From Brevibacillus sp. (GTDB lineage Bacteria; Bacillota; Bacilli; Brevibacillales; Brevibacillaceae), in contig JACDOF010000013.1 in the NCBI GenBank assembly GCA_017656235.1, positions 25,873 to 89,872 on the forward strand: a stretch of DNA of 64,000 nt. Direction: 5' to 3'. Positions 1 to 8,563 of the stretch are shown here, one piece after another. Every line of letters starts with the position of its first letter. Position 1 is the stretch's first letter. The position numbers and the translations under genes were made by a program. The notes beneath the pieces were generated by a model. The model was not told where the DNA came from and made no database searches. It saw nothing but the letters and a program-made list of their open reading frames with translations.

Positions 1-1
1 G

Positions 2-226
2 ATCACGAAAAAGGATTTTGATCAACACACGGATCGGATTCTTTTATCTGAATCAGGCAAAAGGAAGTTTATCGCCGAACTGGACAAGCGGATGAAAACC
101 ACCGTCAATCATCGGCATCTGGGGAAATCAGTCTCCTATCGCCGTCTGATTCGGTTGGAGCTGTATAAGCTGCAGAAGCATGTGATGGGGGAGAAAGCGT
201 ACGAGCCGTATCAATCATTGTGGTAA
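2..226 (+). CDS. cas1: CRISPR integrase Cas1, C-terminal part
   Basis: This is the 3' end of a gene whose start lies before the window. Reading from base 2 gives 74 residues ending KHVMGEKAYEPYQSLW and a TAA stop. The segment with RRLIRLELYKLQKH followed by MGEKAYEPY is typical of the C-terminus of Cas1 proteins from type I-B-like systems. Cas1 is the metal-dependent integrase that, with Cas2, inserts new spacers at the leader end of the array. Cas2 follows after a gap of about 77 bases and the array lies just beyond, so this is the adaptation end of a cas operon whose interference genes would lie upstream, outside the window. The active-site residues are not in view. Confidence 0.9.
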   Translation: MTKKDFDQHTDRILLSESGKRKFIAELDKRMKTTVNHRHLGKSVSYRRLIRLELYKLQKHVMGEKAYEPYQSLW

Positions 227-303
227 TGGTCTGGCTTCCATGATAGAACAAGACTTATCTCGACTTTTACTCTTGCTAAGGAATGGAAGAGGCAGGTGGT
301 AGG

Positions 304-567
304 GTGTTCGTGATTTTAGTTTATGATTTTGCCGAAAAACGGGTAGGACGGGCTTTAAAAATCGCGAGGAAATACCTGCATTGGGTACAAAACTCGGTAT
401 TGGAAGGGGAAATATCGCAGGCCAACTACGTGAAGTTGAAAACAGAGCTGAGCAAACTGATGGACCCGGAGGAAGATTCAATCATTTTTTATACATTTCG
501 GACTCAAAAATACTCAAACCGGGAGACGTTGGGGCTTCAAAAAGGCGGAGATGAAAATATCCTGTAG
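304..567 (+). CDS. cas2: CRISPR-associated endoribonuclease/adaptation protein Cas2
   Basis: The protein of 87 residues begins VFVILVYDF, the first beta strand of the Cas2 ferredoxin fold with the conserved Asp (YDF). It contains RVGRALKIARKYLHWVQNSVLEGE, the usual Cas2 pattern around the second strand, split here as RVGRALKIARKYL and HWVQNSVLEGE. An in-frame ATG lies at 283, but the GTG at 304 is preceded by AGGTGG at a good distance and gives the normal family length, so I take 304 as the start. Cas2 forms the dimer at the centre of the Cas1-Cas2 spacer integration complex. It is downstream of cas1 and directly before the CRISPR leader. Confidence 0.93.
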   Translation: MFVILVYDFAEKRVGRALKIARKYLHWVQNSVLEGEISQANYVKLKTELSKLMDPEEDSIIFYTFRTQKYSNRETLGLQKGGDENIL

Positions 568-755
568 GTGTTTCAGAAGGAGTTAAACTGTCGTCGACCT
601 CCAGTAGAGTAGAAAACCTTGGGGATCGACGACAATTTGTTTTTTCTCAGAATGCTTGCGGGATAAGGGATTGGCGGTTTTGGTGGAAACATATGGCGTT
701 TTTGTAGGAGATGGTGTATTGTTAAAAGAAAGCTGGTGTATTAAGGTTTTTTGGG
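568..755 (+). promoter_or_regulatory. CRISPR leader
   Basis: These 188 bases lie between the cas2 stop and the first repeat. They contain an inverted repeat, GTCGTCGA near 588 and TCGACGAC near 627, flanking a purine-rich stretch, then an AT-rich run up to the array. The position next to cas2, the opposite position of the degenerate repeats and the block pattern of repeat variants all place the leader here. It should hold the array promoter and the integration signal, but I cannot point to a convincing -35/-10 pair. Confidence 0.75.
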
Positions 756-3015
756 GTTTTGATCGTACCTATAAGGAATTGAAATCTGTTTTGTGAAATC
801 TGCCCGCGCGATGACGACCATGTGTTTTGATCGTACCTATAAGGAATTGAAATACAACATACCGTGCGTTTTGTGCGATCGAGCGCTCCGTTTTGATCGT
901 ACCTATAAGGAATTGAAATTTTTCCATGACAGGTGTTTCTGATCGGGTGGAGACAGGTTTTGATCGTACCTATAAGGAATTGAAATCCTTCTGAAAAAAC
1001 TTTTTCATGAAAATTCCTCCTTACTGTTTTGATCGTACCTATAAGGAATTGAAATAGGGCGTCCGGGTTGTTGAGCAGCCCGAAGAGCTGAGTTTTGATC
1101 GTACCTATAAGGAATTGAAATTTATTCTGACGATAGGATGAACGAAGATTTGCCAACTGGGTTTTGATCGTACCTATAAGGAATTGAAATTTTCGTGATA
1201 GGCATACAGTTCTGACTCTATGTGCTGAAAGTTTTGATCGTACCTATAAGGAATTGAAATCATTCCGGATGAGTTGTTGCAGGATGAGCGGGGGATCGTT
1301 TTGATCGTACCTATAAGGAATTGAAACATATTTCTAGCTCTTGCCATCGCTCATCTTCCCTCCCGTTTTGATCGTACCTATAAGGAATTGAAACTGACCA
1401 AAGATGATGAACATATCTATAAGGCCACTCTTGGTTTTGATCGTACCTATAAGGAATTGAAACACGTTGGTTTCGAGCCAGGCGCCCCATTCGCCGTGTG
1501 GTGTTTTGATCGTACCTATAAGGAATTGAAACCGAGATACCGCACCACGTCGAGAATCGAGTCGATGTTCGTTTTGATCGTACCTATAAGGAATTGAAAC
1601 TCGGGGTGCTCGACGATGAGGTGTACGTGATTGAGAACCGGTTTTGATCGTACCTATAAGGAATTGAAACGAGCAGTTGTCCGTGAGGAATTGAAACGCC
1701 GGAGAAAGGTTTTGATCGTACCTATAAGGAATTGAAACAGTAAATGATTCTTCTAGCCCAACCGGGCTTTTCTTGTTTTGATCGTACCTATAAGGAATTG
1801 AAACAATCATCTCCCTCTTCACACCATGTGACGTGGAACATTGTTTTGATCGTACCTATAAGGAATTGAAACCCGTTACAATGTGAAACACGCCCGGTGA
1901 GAAACGGCTTGCGTTTTGATCGTACCTATAAGGAATTGAAACACGATATTGAGAAAGGCGTGGTCAAACGTCCGAATCTTTCAGTTTTGATCGTACCTAT
2001 AAGGAATTGAAACTTGTTCAAGCTGATACCCCCCCTCTCTATTCTGTACTGTTTTGATCGTACCTATAAGGAATTGAAACCCCGTTGAATGGTCACTTTT
2101 TATCACCGCCTCGGTACGTTTTGATCGTACCTATAAGGAATTGAAACCATTCTCATACACAATGGCCGCCTGCGTTTTTTGTGTGGGTTTTGATCGTACC
2201 TATAAGGAATTGAAACTACTCCCAAATCTCTAAAGTACGATGCGATGTTTTGTTTTGATCGTACCTATAAGGAATTGAAACACCATCTCCATCCCCATCA
2301 TGATCGCCGGCATGTCCTGTTTTGATCGCACCTATAAGGAATTGAAACGCGTGTTTCTCTACTCATCCCCTTCCTCCCCCCCTGTTTTGATCGTACCTAT
2401 AAGGAATTGAAACGATTTGTACAAGCACTATTTCGCGTTTGATCCAACGTTTTGATCGTACCTATAAGGAATTGAAAGACGCGAAGGTGGCAGAGTGTTT
2501 GGGGTGGACACACAGTTTTGATCGTACCTATAAGGAATTGAAAGCCAGTTTTAAGATGTTTTCCTTTGAATACTCAAAGTGGTTTTGATCGTACCTATAA
2601 GGAATTGAAATGGAGCTGGCTCCCATTCGCCCATGTCTTCTGTCTGGTTTTGATCGTACCTATAAGGAATTGAAATGTAATAGTTGGTTCCCAGTCTCCT
2701 ATGTCTTCTGTGTGCGTTTTGATCGTACCTATAAGGAATTGAAACGATGATGGCTCGATTGCTATCGAGGATCCCATCCCGTATGTTTTGATCGTACCTA
2801 TAAGGAATTGAAACCCCAGAATCTTCGGACATATGCCACGGGTCATGAGATGTTTAGTTTGTACCTATGAGGAATTGAAACTTTGCTCCAACAGGAAAGG
2901 CAAGTAAGCGGATGAGTGGTTTAGTTTGTACCTATGAGGGATTGAAACATCTCCAGCTCACACCTAATAATCTGATTCGCCCTTTGTTTTGATCGTACCC
3001 ATAAGAAATTGCCCC
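756..3015 (+). CRISPR. CRISPR array, 34 repeats and 33 spacers, type I-B-like repeat
   Basis: A 30-nt repeat begins GTTTTGATCG, has TACCTATAAG in the middle and ends GAATTGAAA plus one variable base. I located starts at 756, 824, 890, 957, 1026, 1092, 1161, 1231, 1298, 1365, 1434, 1503, 1571, 1641, 1709, 1775, 1843, 1913, 1984, 2051, 2118, 2187, 2252, 2319, 2384, 2449, 2515, 2582, 2647, 2716, 2785, 2852, 2919 and 2986. Spacers are 35 to 41 nt. Repeat 24 has one substitution (GATCGCACC). Repeats 32 and 33 share a diverged form starting GTTTAGTTTG with CTATGAGG, and repeat 34 loses its 3' end, which marks the old, leader-distal end. The repeat type and the Cas1 tail suggest subtype I-B, but no interference gene is in view. 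Confidence 0.98.
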
Positions 3016-3121
3016 TCCACTTCTCCCCATTCCCCTCCTCACAAAATAGGCGCTCCCTTTCGCCCGCCCGACAATAAGATTGAATAGGGGCATTTACACT
3101 ATGATGAAGTCGGGTGAAAGC

Positions 3122-4297
3122 ATGGAAAATGTTTTAGGAGTCATGACCAATCGGCTGACCAACCGCGATTTGTTTCGGGCGTTTCATGCGGTCGCGACGG
3201 AAGAGGGATTTGATGATCTGCTGATCTTTACGCCGGACGGGGTGGATGTCAAGCGCAAGCGCATCAGCGGCTATACGGTTCGCAACGGCGAATTGGTCAA
3301 AAAAGTGGCCGGTTACCCCGCGATCTCCTATGACATCGGGTACTACAGCCACCCCCGGACAGTGGCCCAGGTACGCAAGATCAAGCAGTCTCCGGCCATT
3401 CCGTTTATCAACTACGGCTTGGGCAACAAGTGGACAATTCACAGAAAGTTGTCGATGTTCAGCGAACTGCGCCCTCACCTTATCCCAACCGTGCCGATCC
3501 GTGACACGCGACATGTCAGGCAGCTGCTGGAGAAGTACGGCACGCTGATGCTCAAACCGATCAACGGCAAAAAGGGGAAGGGAATCGTCCGCTTGAGCAA
3601 ACTGGGCGGTGGATACCTGCTGGAGAAGGAAGTGCAAAAGATAGCGGTTCCCACGGCGGCCCAACTGTCCCGGAGAGTAGGCAGCCTGCTCGGCAAAGGC
3701 AAGTACATCGGTCAAAAATGGATCGACATCCACAACCGGGAAGGCATCCCATTCGACATCCGCTCGCTTGTGCAGAAAAACAGGCAGGGGGAGTGGCGGT
3801 TGGTGGGAATGGCCGTACGGCAGGGAGAAAAGGGGAAAGTCACGTCCAACCTGATGGACGGAGGGACGCCCTATTCCGTACTGCCGTATCTGCAAAATCT
3901 GTTCGGTAAAAAACAAAGCCGCCTGTTGTACGAGCAATTGGTGAAACTGTCGCTTGCTATCCCTCCTTGTCTGGAACTGGCTTATCAACGGCCGCAGGCC
4001 GATCTGGGAATTGATCTGGCCATCGACAAAGCAGGCCATCTTTACATTATTGAAGTGAACATCAAGCCGGGAAAGCTTCCCTTAAAAGACGTGATTGGCC
4101 TGGAAAAGCGGGAAGACGTCATACGTCTGCCGGTGCAGTATGCCGGTTACTGCCTGCGAAGGGGAAGCAGGGGCACATCGCCAATCGCGATACCCGCATC
4201 GGGAGTGCCGGCTGCCAAAGACGAACTGCCTTCCATCGAGGAATCTGCATACCGAGATGGGGAGATGGCAAGAAAAACGAAGAAAAGAAGAGTCTGA
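3122..4297 (+). CDS. YheC/YheD-family ATP-grasp protein (spore coat-associated)
   Basis: The protein of about 391 residues begins MENVLGVMTNRL, matching the N-terminus seen in YheC/YheD proteins. Upstream in-frame starts exist at 3080 (TTG) and 3101 (ATG), but GGTGA before 3122 and the family alignment favour 3122. The ATP-grasp core shows in MLKPINGKKGKGIVRL (nucleotide-binding lysines and glycine loop), in FDIRSLVQKN, and in DLGIDLAIDKAGHLYIIEVN, where the acidic and Asn residues would bind Mg-ATP. YheC and YheD are associated with the endospore coat in Bacillus. The ligated substrate is not known, so only a carboxylate-amine or carboxylate-thiol ligase fold can be claimed. The lysine- and arginine-rich C-terminal tail is unremarkable. 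Confidence 0.85.
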   Translation: MENVLGVMTNRLTNRDLFRAFHAVATEEGFDDLLIFTPDGVDVKRKRISGYTVRNGELVKKVAGYPAISYDIGYYSHPRTVAQVRKIKQSPAIPFINYGLGNKWTIHRKLSMFSELRPHLIPTVPIRDTRHVRQLLEKYGTLMLKPINGKKGKGIVRLSKLGGGYLLEKEVQKIAVPTAAQLSRRVGSLLGKGKYIGQKWIDIHNREGIPFDIRSLVQKNRQGEWRLVGMAVRQGEKGKVTSNLMDGGTPYSVLPYLQNLFGKKQSRLLYEQLVKLSLAIPPCLELAYQRPQADLGIDLAIDKAGHLYIIEVNIKPGKLPLKDVIGLEKREDVIRLPVQYAGYCLRRGSRGTSPIAIPASGVPAAKDELPSIEESAYRDGEMARKTKKRRV

Positions 4298-4308
4298 ATG
4301 GTACTGTT

Positions 4309-4347
4309 CAGCCGCTTGCGATGCCTGCAAGCGGCTGTTGATGTTTT
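4309..4347 (+). terminator. Terminator after the YheC/YheD-like gene
   Basis: An 11-bp perfect stem CAGCCGCTTGC / GCAAGCGGCTG with a 7-nt loop starts 11 bases after the stop codon. It is followed by TTGATGTTTT, an imperfect T-rich tail. Confidence 0.7.
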
Positions 4348-4504
4348 AAGGGGCATCCGTGTGCGCACGGATGGACATTGAGGGATAAGGGGGGGCACAG
4401 TCTCGCATACTAACACAAGATGCGGACACGGATTCCGATATGAGGTGGCCCGGCACAATTGCCAATCGTAGTGATTCCAGTCGATCATGAGAGGGAGGGA
4501 ACGT

Positions 4505-5416
4505 ATGAACATGAGGCAGAAATGGTTGGCCGCCCTGACTGCCGCCGTGCTGCTGGTTGGCGGCTGCAGCGGAAACAATGCGGGTCAGGACGCACAGCAG
4601 GCACAAAGGCAGGAGGAAAGAAACGAGCAGGCGCTGACGGCCAAGCGATCAGAAGGTCAGACGGCCCAAAGGCGAACCCCCAACCTGGCGGGCGGCAAGG
4701 AATCCAAGGTAAGGGAACCGCATCCGATGACACTTGCCGAGTTACATATGCACTATCCAACCACCTTTCGCTTAAATGGACCGTTGGATAAGCGGCAGGT
4801 GTCGCTTACCTTCGACGATGGGCCGGATACGGTGTTTACGCCAAAAGTGTTGGATGTGCTGAAACAGCACAACGTGAAAGCCACCTTTTTTCTGATAGGC
4901 AACCGGATCGAAGCGCACCCCGAGATCGTGAAACGCATCATTCGGGAAGGGCATGAGGTGGGGAACCATTCGTACAGCCATCCCAACCTCCCCAAGCTTA
5001 AGCCGAACCAGTTTCACGCCGAGGTTTTGCGGACACAGGATTTGATCGCCCGCCACAGCGGGTACCGCCCCAAGTTTATCCGTCCGCCGTATGGAGCGAT
5101 TAACGAAGAGCAGGTCAAGTGGCTGGCCAGCCAGGGGTTTACCATGGTCAATTGGAACGTCGATTCACTTGACTGGAAAGGGTTAACCGCCGATCAAGTA
5201 GCGGACAACGTGTTGAGCAATATTCGTCATGGTTCGATTATCCTGCAGCACAGCGCGGGTGGACATGGCGAGGACTTGAGCGGTTCCGTGCAGGCGCTGC
5301 CAAAGATCATCAAGAAGCTGAAAGAGGACGGGGTGTCGTTCGTAACCGTCTCGGAACTGCTGCAGCTGCCGAAAGGGTTTAAAGGAGCGGGGACAAAAAC
5401 CGCTCCGGTGAAATGA
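4505..5416 (+). CDS. Lipoprotein polysaccharide deacetylase (NodB/CE4 family)
   Basis: The start at 4505 follows GAGGGAGG by a normal distance; an ATG at 4487 in the same frame overlaps that site and is less likely. The N-terminus MNMRQKWLAALTAAVLLVGG ends in a lipobox-like VGGC, so the protein is probably exported and lipid-anchored. A charged linker (residues about 25-80) precedes the NodB domain. Catalytic motifs are visible: VSLTFDDGPD with the metal and base aspartates, HEVGNHSYSHPNL with the two zinc histidines, FIRPPYG, and the later NWNVDSLDW and HGSIILQHS segments. CE4 enzymes remove N-acetyl groups from peptidoglycan or chitin-like sugars. A PdaA-type role in cortex or cell wall modification is possible but not shown by sequence. 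Confidence 0.9.
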   Translation: MNMRQKWLAALTAAVLLVGGCSGNNAGQDAQQAQRQEERNEQALTAKRSEGQTAQRRTPNLAGGKESKVREPHPMTLAELHMHYPTTFRLNGPLDKRQVSLTFDDGPDTVFTPKVLDVLKQHNVKATFFLIGNRIEAHPEIVKRIIREGHEVGNHSYSHPNLPKLKPNQFHAEVLRTQDLIARHSGYRPKFIRPPYGAINEEQVKWLASQGFTMVNWNVDSLDWKGLTADQVADNVLSNIRHGSIILQHSAGGHGEDLSGSVQALPKIIKKLKEDGVSFVTVSELLQLPKGFKGAGTKTAPVK

Positions 5417-5437
5417 CGCAAACCTGTTTCGCAATAA

Positions 5438-5481
5438 CCCGCTGTTTGTGGAGAACGGTCGTCCAAACAGCGGGCTTTTTT
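5438..5481 (+). terminator. Terminator after the deacetylase gene
   Basis: The stem CCCGCTGTTTG / CAAACAGCGGG encloses a 15-nt loop and is followed by CTTTTTTAT, about 20 bases after the stop codon. It also lies at the end of the convergent EamA gene and could serve both. Confidence 0.85.
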
Positions 5482-5522
5482 ATCTGGGTGCTTTCTCCGG
5501 GTGCTTTCGTTGACGGCGGCAC

Positions 5523-6434
5523 TCAACGGACGGACGGTACTGACTTGATGCTCCGCCGCCATTCCTGCCAGTCTTTGAGGTTGATCAGCACGACCCCGGA
5601 GATAACCAGCAGCGTCCCCAACACGCTGACCGGATCAATCGGTTCGCCCAATGCCCACCACCCAACGATCAGCGCGATGACAGGCGATACGTACAGCCAG
5701 GTGGAAGGGAACAGCGGATTGGTCCGGTTTACCAGCCAGTAGTAGATTCCGGAAGCGACAATGGAACCGAAGACAATCAGGTACATCAGCGAGCCGATGG
5801 CTTGGGCGGCGGCAACCGATGCGGGCGCTGGTTCAAACAGCAGTGAAACCAGCAGCAGGCCAAGGCCGCCAAAAAACATCTGAAAGCCGTTGACCGAAAG
5901 CGGCGACAAACCGTCGGAGAGCAGCTGTTTGGAAACGAGTGCTCCCCACGCGTAAGCGATTTCCGACAGCAGAATGACAGCCGCCGATACGAACCACTCG
6001 GCGGATGCACCCCACTCCAGATTGGGCAGGACGACCAGAAACAGCCCCAGAATTGCCACCGCAAGCCCCCACTGCTGAGAGGGAACGGGCCGTTTCCGTT
6101 CGAGCAGCAAACCAAGCACGACGACATGGACCGGACCGGTTGCGCTCAACAGTGCGGCGGTTCCGGAGGAGATGTGCTGTTCCCCCCAGTAAAGTGCGGC
6201 AAATGGCAGAAAAGTCATGCACATTCCGACGCGCAACAGACCAAAGCAAGCGTTTTTGCGGGCAGGCAGGGCACGCTTGCACAACAGGAGATAGCCGATG
6301 ATCAGCATACCGGCAGTCGCAAAGCGGAGGCCGGCGGACCAAAAGGGAGGAAGCCCCGCGACAAGCCCCACTTTAATGGCCATAAACGTGGTGCCGTAAA
6401 TGAAACACATCAGCAGGTAAGCGTAAATTGTCAT
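5523..6434 (-). CDS. EamA/DMT-family transporter
   Basis: The protein of about 303 residues has ten hydrophobic segments arranged as two EamA halves, the normal size for this family. The second half starts near SEIAYAWGALVSKQLL and ends VLGTLLVISGVVLIN, the usual C-terminal segment. I choose ATG at 6434 because GGTGAGGAG stands at good spacing before it; the GTG at 6452 overlaps that site. DMT transporters of this group export amino acids, metabolites or drugs; the substrate cannot be told. The gene is divergent from a MocR-type regulator with a short shared control region, an arrangement in which MocR proteins often control the neighbouring transporter. Confidence 0.88.
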   Translation of the reverse strand: MTIYAYLLMCFIYGTTFMAIKVGLVAGLPPFWSAGLRFATAGMLIIGYLLLCKRALPARKNACFGLLRVGMCMTFLPFAALYWGEQHISSGTAALLSATGPVHVVVLGLLLERKRPVPSQQWGLAVAILGLFLVVLPNLEWGASAEWFVSAAVILLSEIAYAWGALVSKQLLSDGLSPLSVNGFQMFFGGLGLLLVSLLFEPAPASVAAAQAIGSLMYLIVFGSIVASGIYYWLVNRTNPLFPSTWLYVSPVIALIVGWWALGEPIDPVSVLGTLLVISGVVLINLKDWQEWRRSIKSVPSVR

Positions 6435-6544
6435 TCGCACATCGCTCCTCACCCGAAAGGTGTTATAATCTGTTTAGCCAAAATTTAGCGGAAAATAGTC
6501 CATAACAGTCAAGGTGAGAATATAACACTAAAGGTGTGGTAGCT

Positions 6545-8035
6545 GTGCAAATCAACCTCAATCGTCAATCAGGAGTGCCGCTGGTCAGACAGCTGTATCA
6601 GGAAATGGCTGACCGGATTCGTTCCGGCCTGCTGGAAGAGGGCGCGCCTTTGCCTTCTATCCGTCATCTCTCCCGACAGGCCAACGTGAGCTTCATGACC
6701 GTGGTGCAAGCCTATGAACTGCTGGAACAGGAAGGGCTGATCACGCGGGTACAGGGGAAGGGCACTTACGTAAGGAGGACAAACCGAAGAGATGGAACGG
6801 TAGAGCGAAAAGATTCCGGATACGATTGGCAGCATACCATCGCCGACTACCTGCCGCGGGCTCAATTCTGGCGACAGCTTCAGCAAAATACGCTGCCCGA
6901 TACGGAAATCTCATTCTCGCTGATCTCACTGTCTCCCGATCTGGTACTCCAGCTCGATTGGGCGAAGATGATGCAGCGGATTGTGGCCGACGATCCGGCC
7001 GTCTTGTTCTCCTATGGTCCGGTACAGGGGGATGCAGTCCTGCGGGAGGCGGCGGCAGTCTATCTGCGATCGTTTGGCCTTGCGCTCCGGCCGGAAGAGA
7101 TGATCGTGATGAACGGAGCGCAGCAGGGCATTGATCAGGTGGCTCGTTGTTTTGTAGGACCGGGGGACACCGTGGTGACCGAAGCTCCGACGTACAGCGC
7201 AGCCATCGATGTTTTTCGCGGACGGGGAGCGCTGGTGCGGAGCGTCCCGGTCGACGAAGAGGGGATGCGCGTTGACCTGCTGGCTGCCATGTTTGACGAC
7301 AAGCCTCCCAAACTGATCTATACCGTTCCCACCTACCACAACCCGACTGGAACGGTGATGAGCGCCCGGCGGCGTGCCCAGCTGTTGGAGCTGGCGGAAA
7401 GCTGCCGCTGCCTGATCCTCGAAGATGACCCCTGGAGCGAAATCTGTTTTGGCAGCAAGCCGCCCGCTCCGATAAAAAGTATGGATCGGCATGGACATGT
7501 GATCTACTTGAAAAGTTTCAGCAAATTCCTGGCACCCGGCTGCCGGGTGGCGATCCTGGCCGCAACCGGCACCATTCTCAACCGGCTGGCTGCGGCCAAA
7601 GCGCTGACCGATCTGGGCAGTCCGCTTCTGACTCAGCGGGTGGTAGCGGCATGTTTGACGTCTCCGTTGATGAACAGGTACCTCAGGCAGCTTCAAACAG
7701 AGCTGCGCAAGCGCCGGGACCGCGTGTTGACCCTGCTTCAACGGCACGCTTCCAACAAGGTACGCTGGACGGTGCCGCAGGGCGGTTTTTTTCTCTGGCT
7801 GACCATGCCTGACCGGATCTCCGCCGACGAATTGTTGATTGCAGCCAGACAGCGGCAGATTGACTTTCTGCCCGGTTCTGTCTGCTATCCGGGCGAGCCG
7901 GAAGCCAACCATCTGCGAATCTGCTTCTCCAATGCGGAGGAAGCCAAACTGGATGAGGGAATCAGCCGTTTGTGCGACCTGATTGACGAGTCAATGGAAA
8001 GAGCGCCGCATGCCGTCAGGCCACCGGTGATGTAG
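6545..8035 (+). CDS. MocR/PdxR-type regulator: GntR helix-turn-helix fused to aminotransferase domain
   Basis: The start at GTG 6545 has AAGGTG at proper spacing; an earlier GTG at 6536 is too close to it. Residues about 10-75 form a GntR winged helix (PLPSIRHLSRQANVSFMTVV, then GLITRVQGKGTYV). The rest, to residue 496, is a fold-type I aminotransferase domain with YGPVQGDAVLREA, NGAQQGID, PTYHNPTG and the PLP lysine in SFSK near residue 327. MocR proteins sense PLP or PLP-amino acid adducts and bind DNA as domain-swapped dimers. The likely target is the divergent EamA gene, perhaps together with its own promoter. The sequence does not identify the ligand, and a PdxR role in vitamin B6 synthesis is not supported because no pdxST genes are nearby. 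Confidence 0.9.
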   Translation: MQINLNRQSGVPLVRQLYQEMADRIRSGLLEEGAPLPSIRHLSRQANVSFMTVVQAYELLEQEGLITRVQGKGTYVRRTNRRDGTVERKDSGYDWQHTIADYLPRAQFWRQLQQNTLPDTEISFSLISLSPDLVLQLDWAKMMQRIVADDPAVLFSYGPVQGDAVLREAAAVYLRSFGLALRPEEMIVMNGAQQGIDQVARCFVGPGDTVVTEAPTYSAAIDVFRGRGALVRSVPVDEEGMRVDLLAAMFDDKPPKLIYTVPTYHNPTGTVMSARRRAQLLELAESCRCLILEDDPWSEICFGSKPPAPIKSMDRHGHVIYLKSFSKFLAPGCRVAILAATGTILNRLAAAKALTDLGSPLLTQRVVAACLTSPLMNRYLRQLQTELRKRRDRVLTLLQRHASNKVRWTVPQGGFFLWLTMPDRISADELLIAARQRQIDFLPGSVCYPGEPEANHLRICFSNAEEAKLDEGISRLCDLIDESMERAPHAVRPPVM

Positions 8036-8044
8036 ATGTTTTCA

Positions 8045-8090
8045 GGCGGGGGTTATACCTTTGCTTGGGGGTTACACCCCCGCTTCTTTT
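8045..8090. terminator. Bidirectional terminator between the MocR and DinB-like genes
   Basis: The arms GCGGGGGT (from 8046) and ACCCCCGC (8076-8083) can pair around a loop containing a second small repeat. A T-rich tract follows on the plus side (TTCTTTT), and a run of As before the stem gives some Us on the minus side. Confidence 0.6.
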
Positions 8091-8554
8091 ACCAGCAGTT
8101 TCATACTGCTTATACAGCCTTGGTGCATGCCTTCGTGAATCAGGCTGAAGTTGAGAATCTCGCCGATGGTTTTCATTTCGACACCCTCCCGGAGCACAAA
8201 CGGCCGGCGGGCTGTTTCACCCAGGCGGCTGCGAAATGTTTCTTCAATCCGCGTCGTCTGCGTGTTCAACAGCGCGCGCAGCGTGTCCAGAGAGGGAGGG
8301 GCAGCCTGCCAGTCAGCCGGTTTTGTCCCTCGGCCAAACATGCGAAAGTAATCCTCGGTTAACAAGAGCGCTTCTCCGGTCAGGCGGAACAGCAAAAACT
8401 CCTGGATCACCAGAATATGCCCCAGGTGCCAGCAGATGTTGTTGCGGAACCCCGGGGGGATGTGGGCCGCCTGCGCTTCACTGACGTCGGATGCGGTGTG
8501 AAGCGTTCCCTTCCGAATGATGTTCATCTGTTGAAACAGCATTTCTTCCGTCAA
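8072..8554 (-). CDS. DinB-superfamily four-helix protein
   Basis: The product of about 160 residues has the DinB/YfiT four-helix-bundle pattern with three metal-ligand-type histidines: two in ICWHLGHILV and one in LIHEGMHQG. The ATG at 8563 directly abuts AAGGAGGA, leaving no spacer, while the TTG nine bases further on sits at a good distance, so I favour TTG at 8554. Either start gives a complete domain. DinB-like proteins often act as metal-dependent thiol transferases, for example with bacillithiol, but individual members are rarely characterised, so no substrate is proposed. The gene is monocistronic and convergent with the MocR gene. Confidence 0.8.
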   Translation of the reverse strand: MTEEMLFQQMNIIRKGTLHTASDVSEAQAAHIPPGFRNNICWHLGHILVIQEFLLFRLTGEALLLTEDYFRMFGRGTKPADWQAAPPSLDTLRALLNTQTTRIEETFRSRLGETARRPFVLREGVEMKTIGEILNFSLIHEGMHQGCISSMKLLVKEAGV

Positions 8555-8563
8555 TCCAACCAT

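Noticed and set aside
722..2846. Open frames with repeated FQFLIGTIKT or SIPYRYDQN peptides inside the CRISPR array
   Set aside because: They are translations of the 30-nt repeat on the minus strand, with period set by repeat plus spacer. They are not genes.
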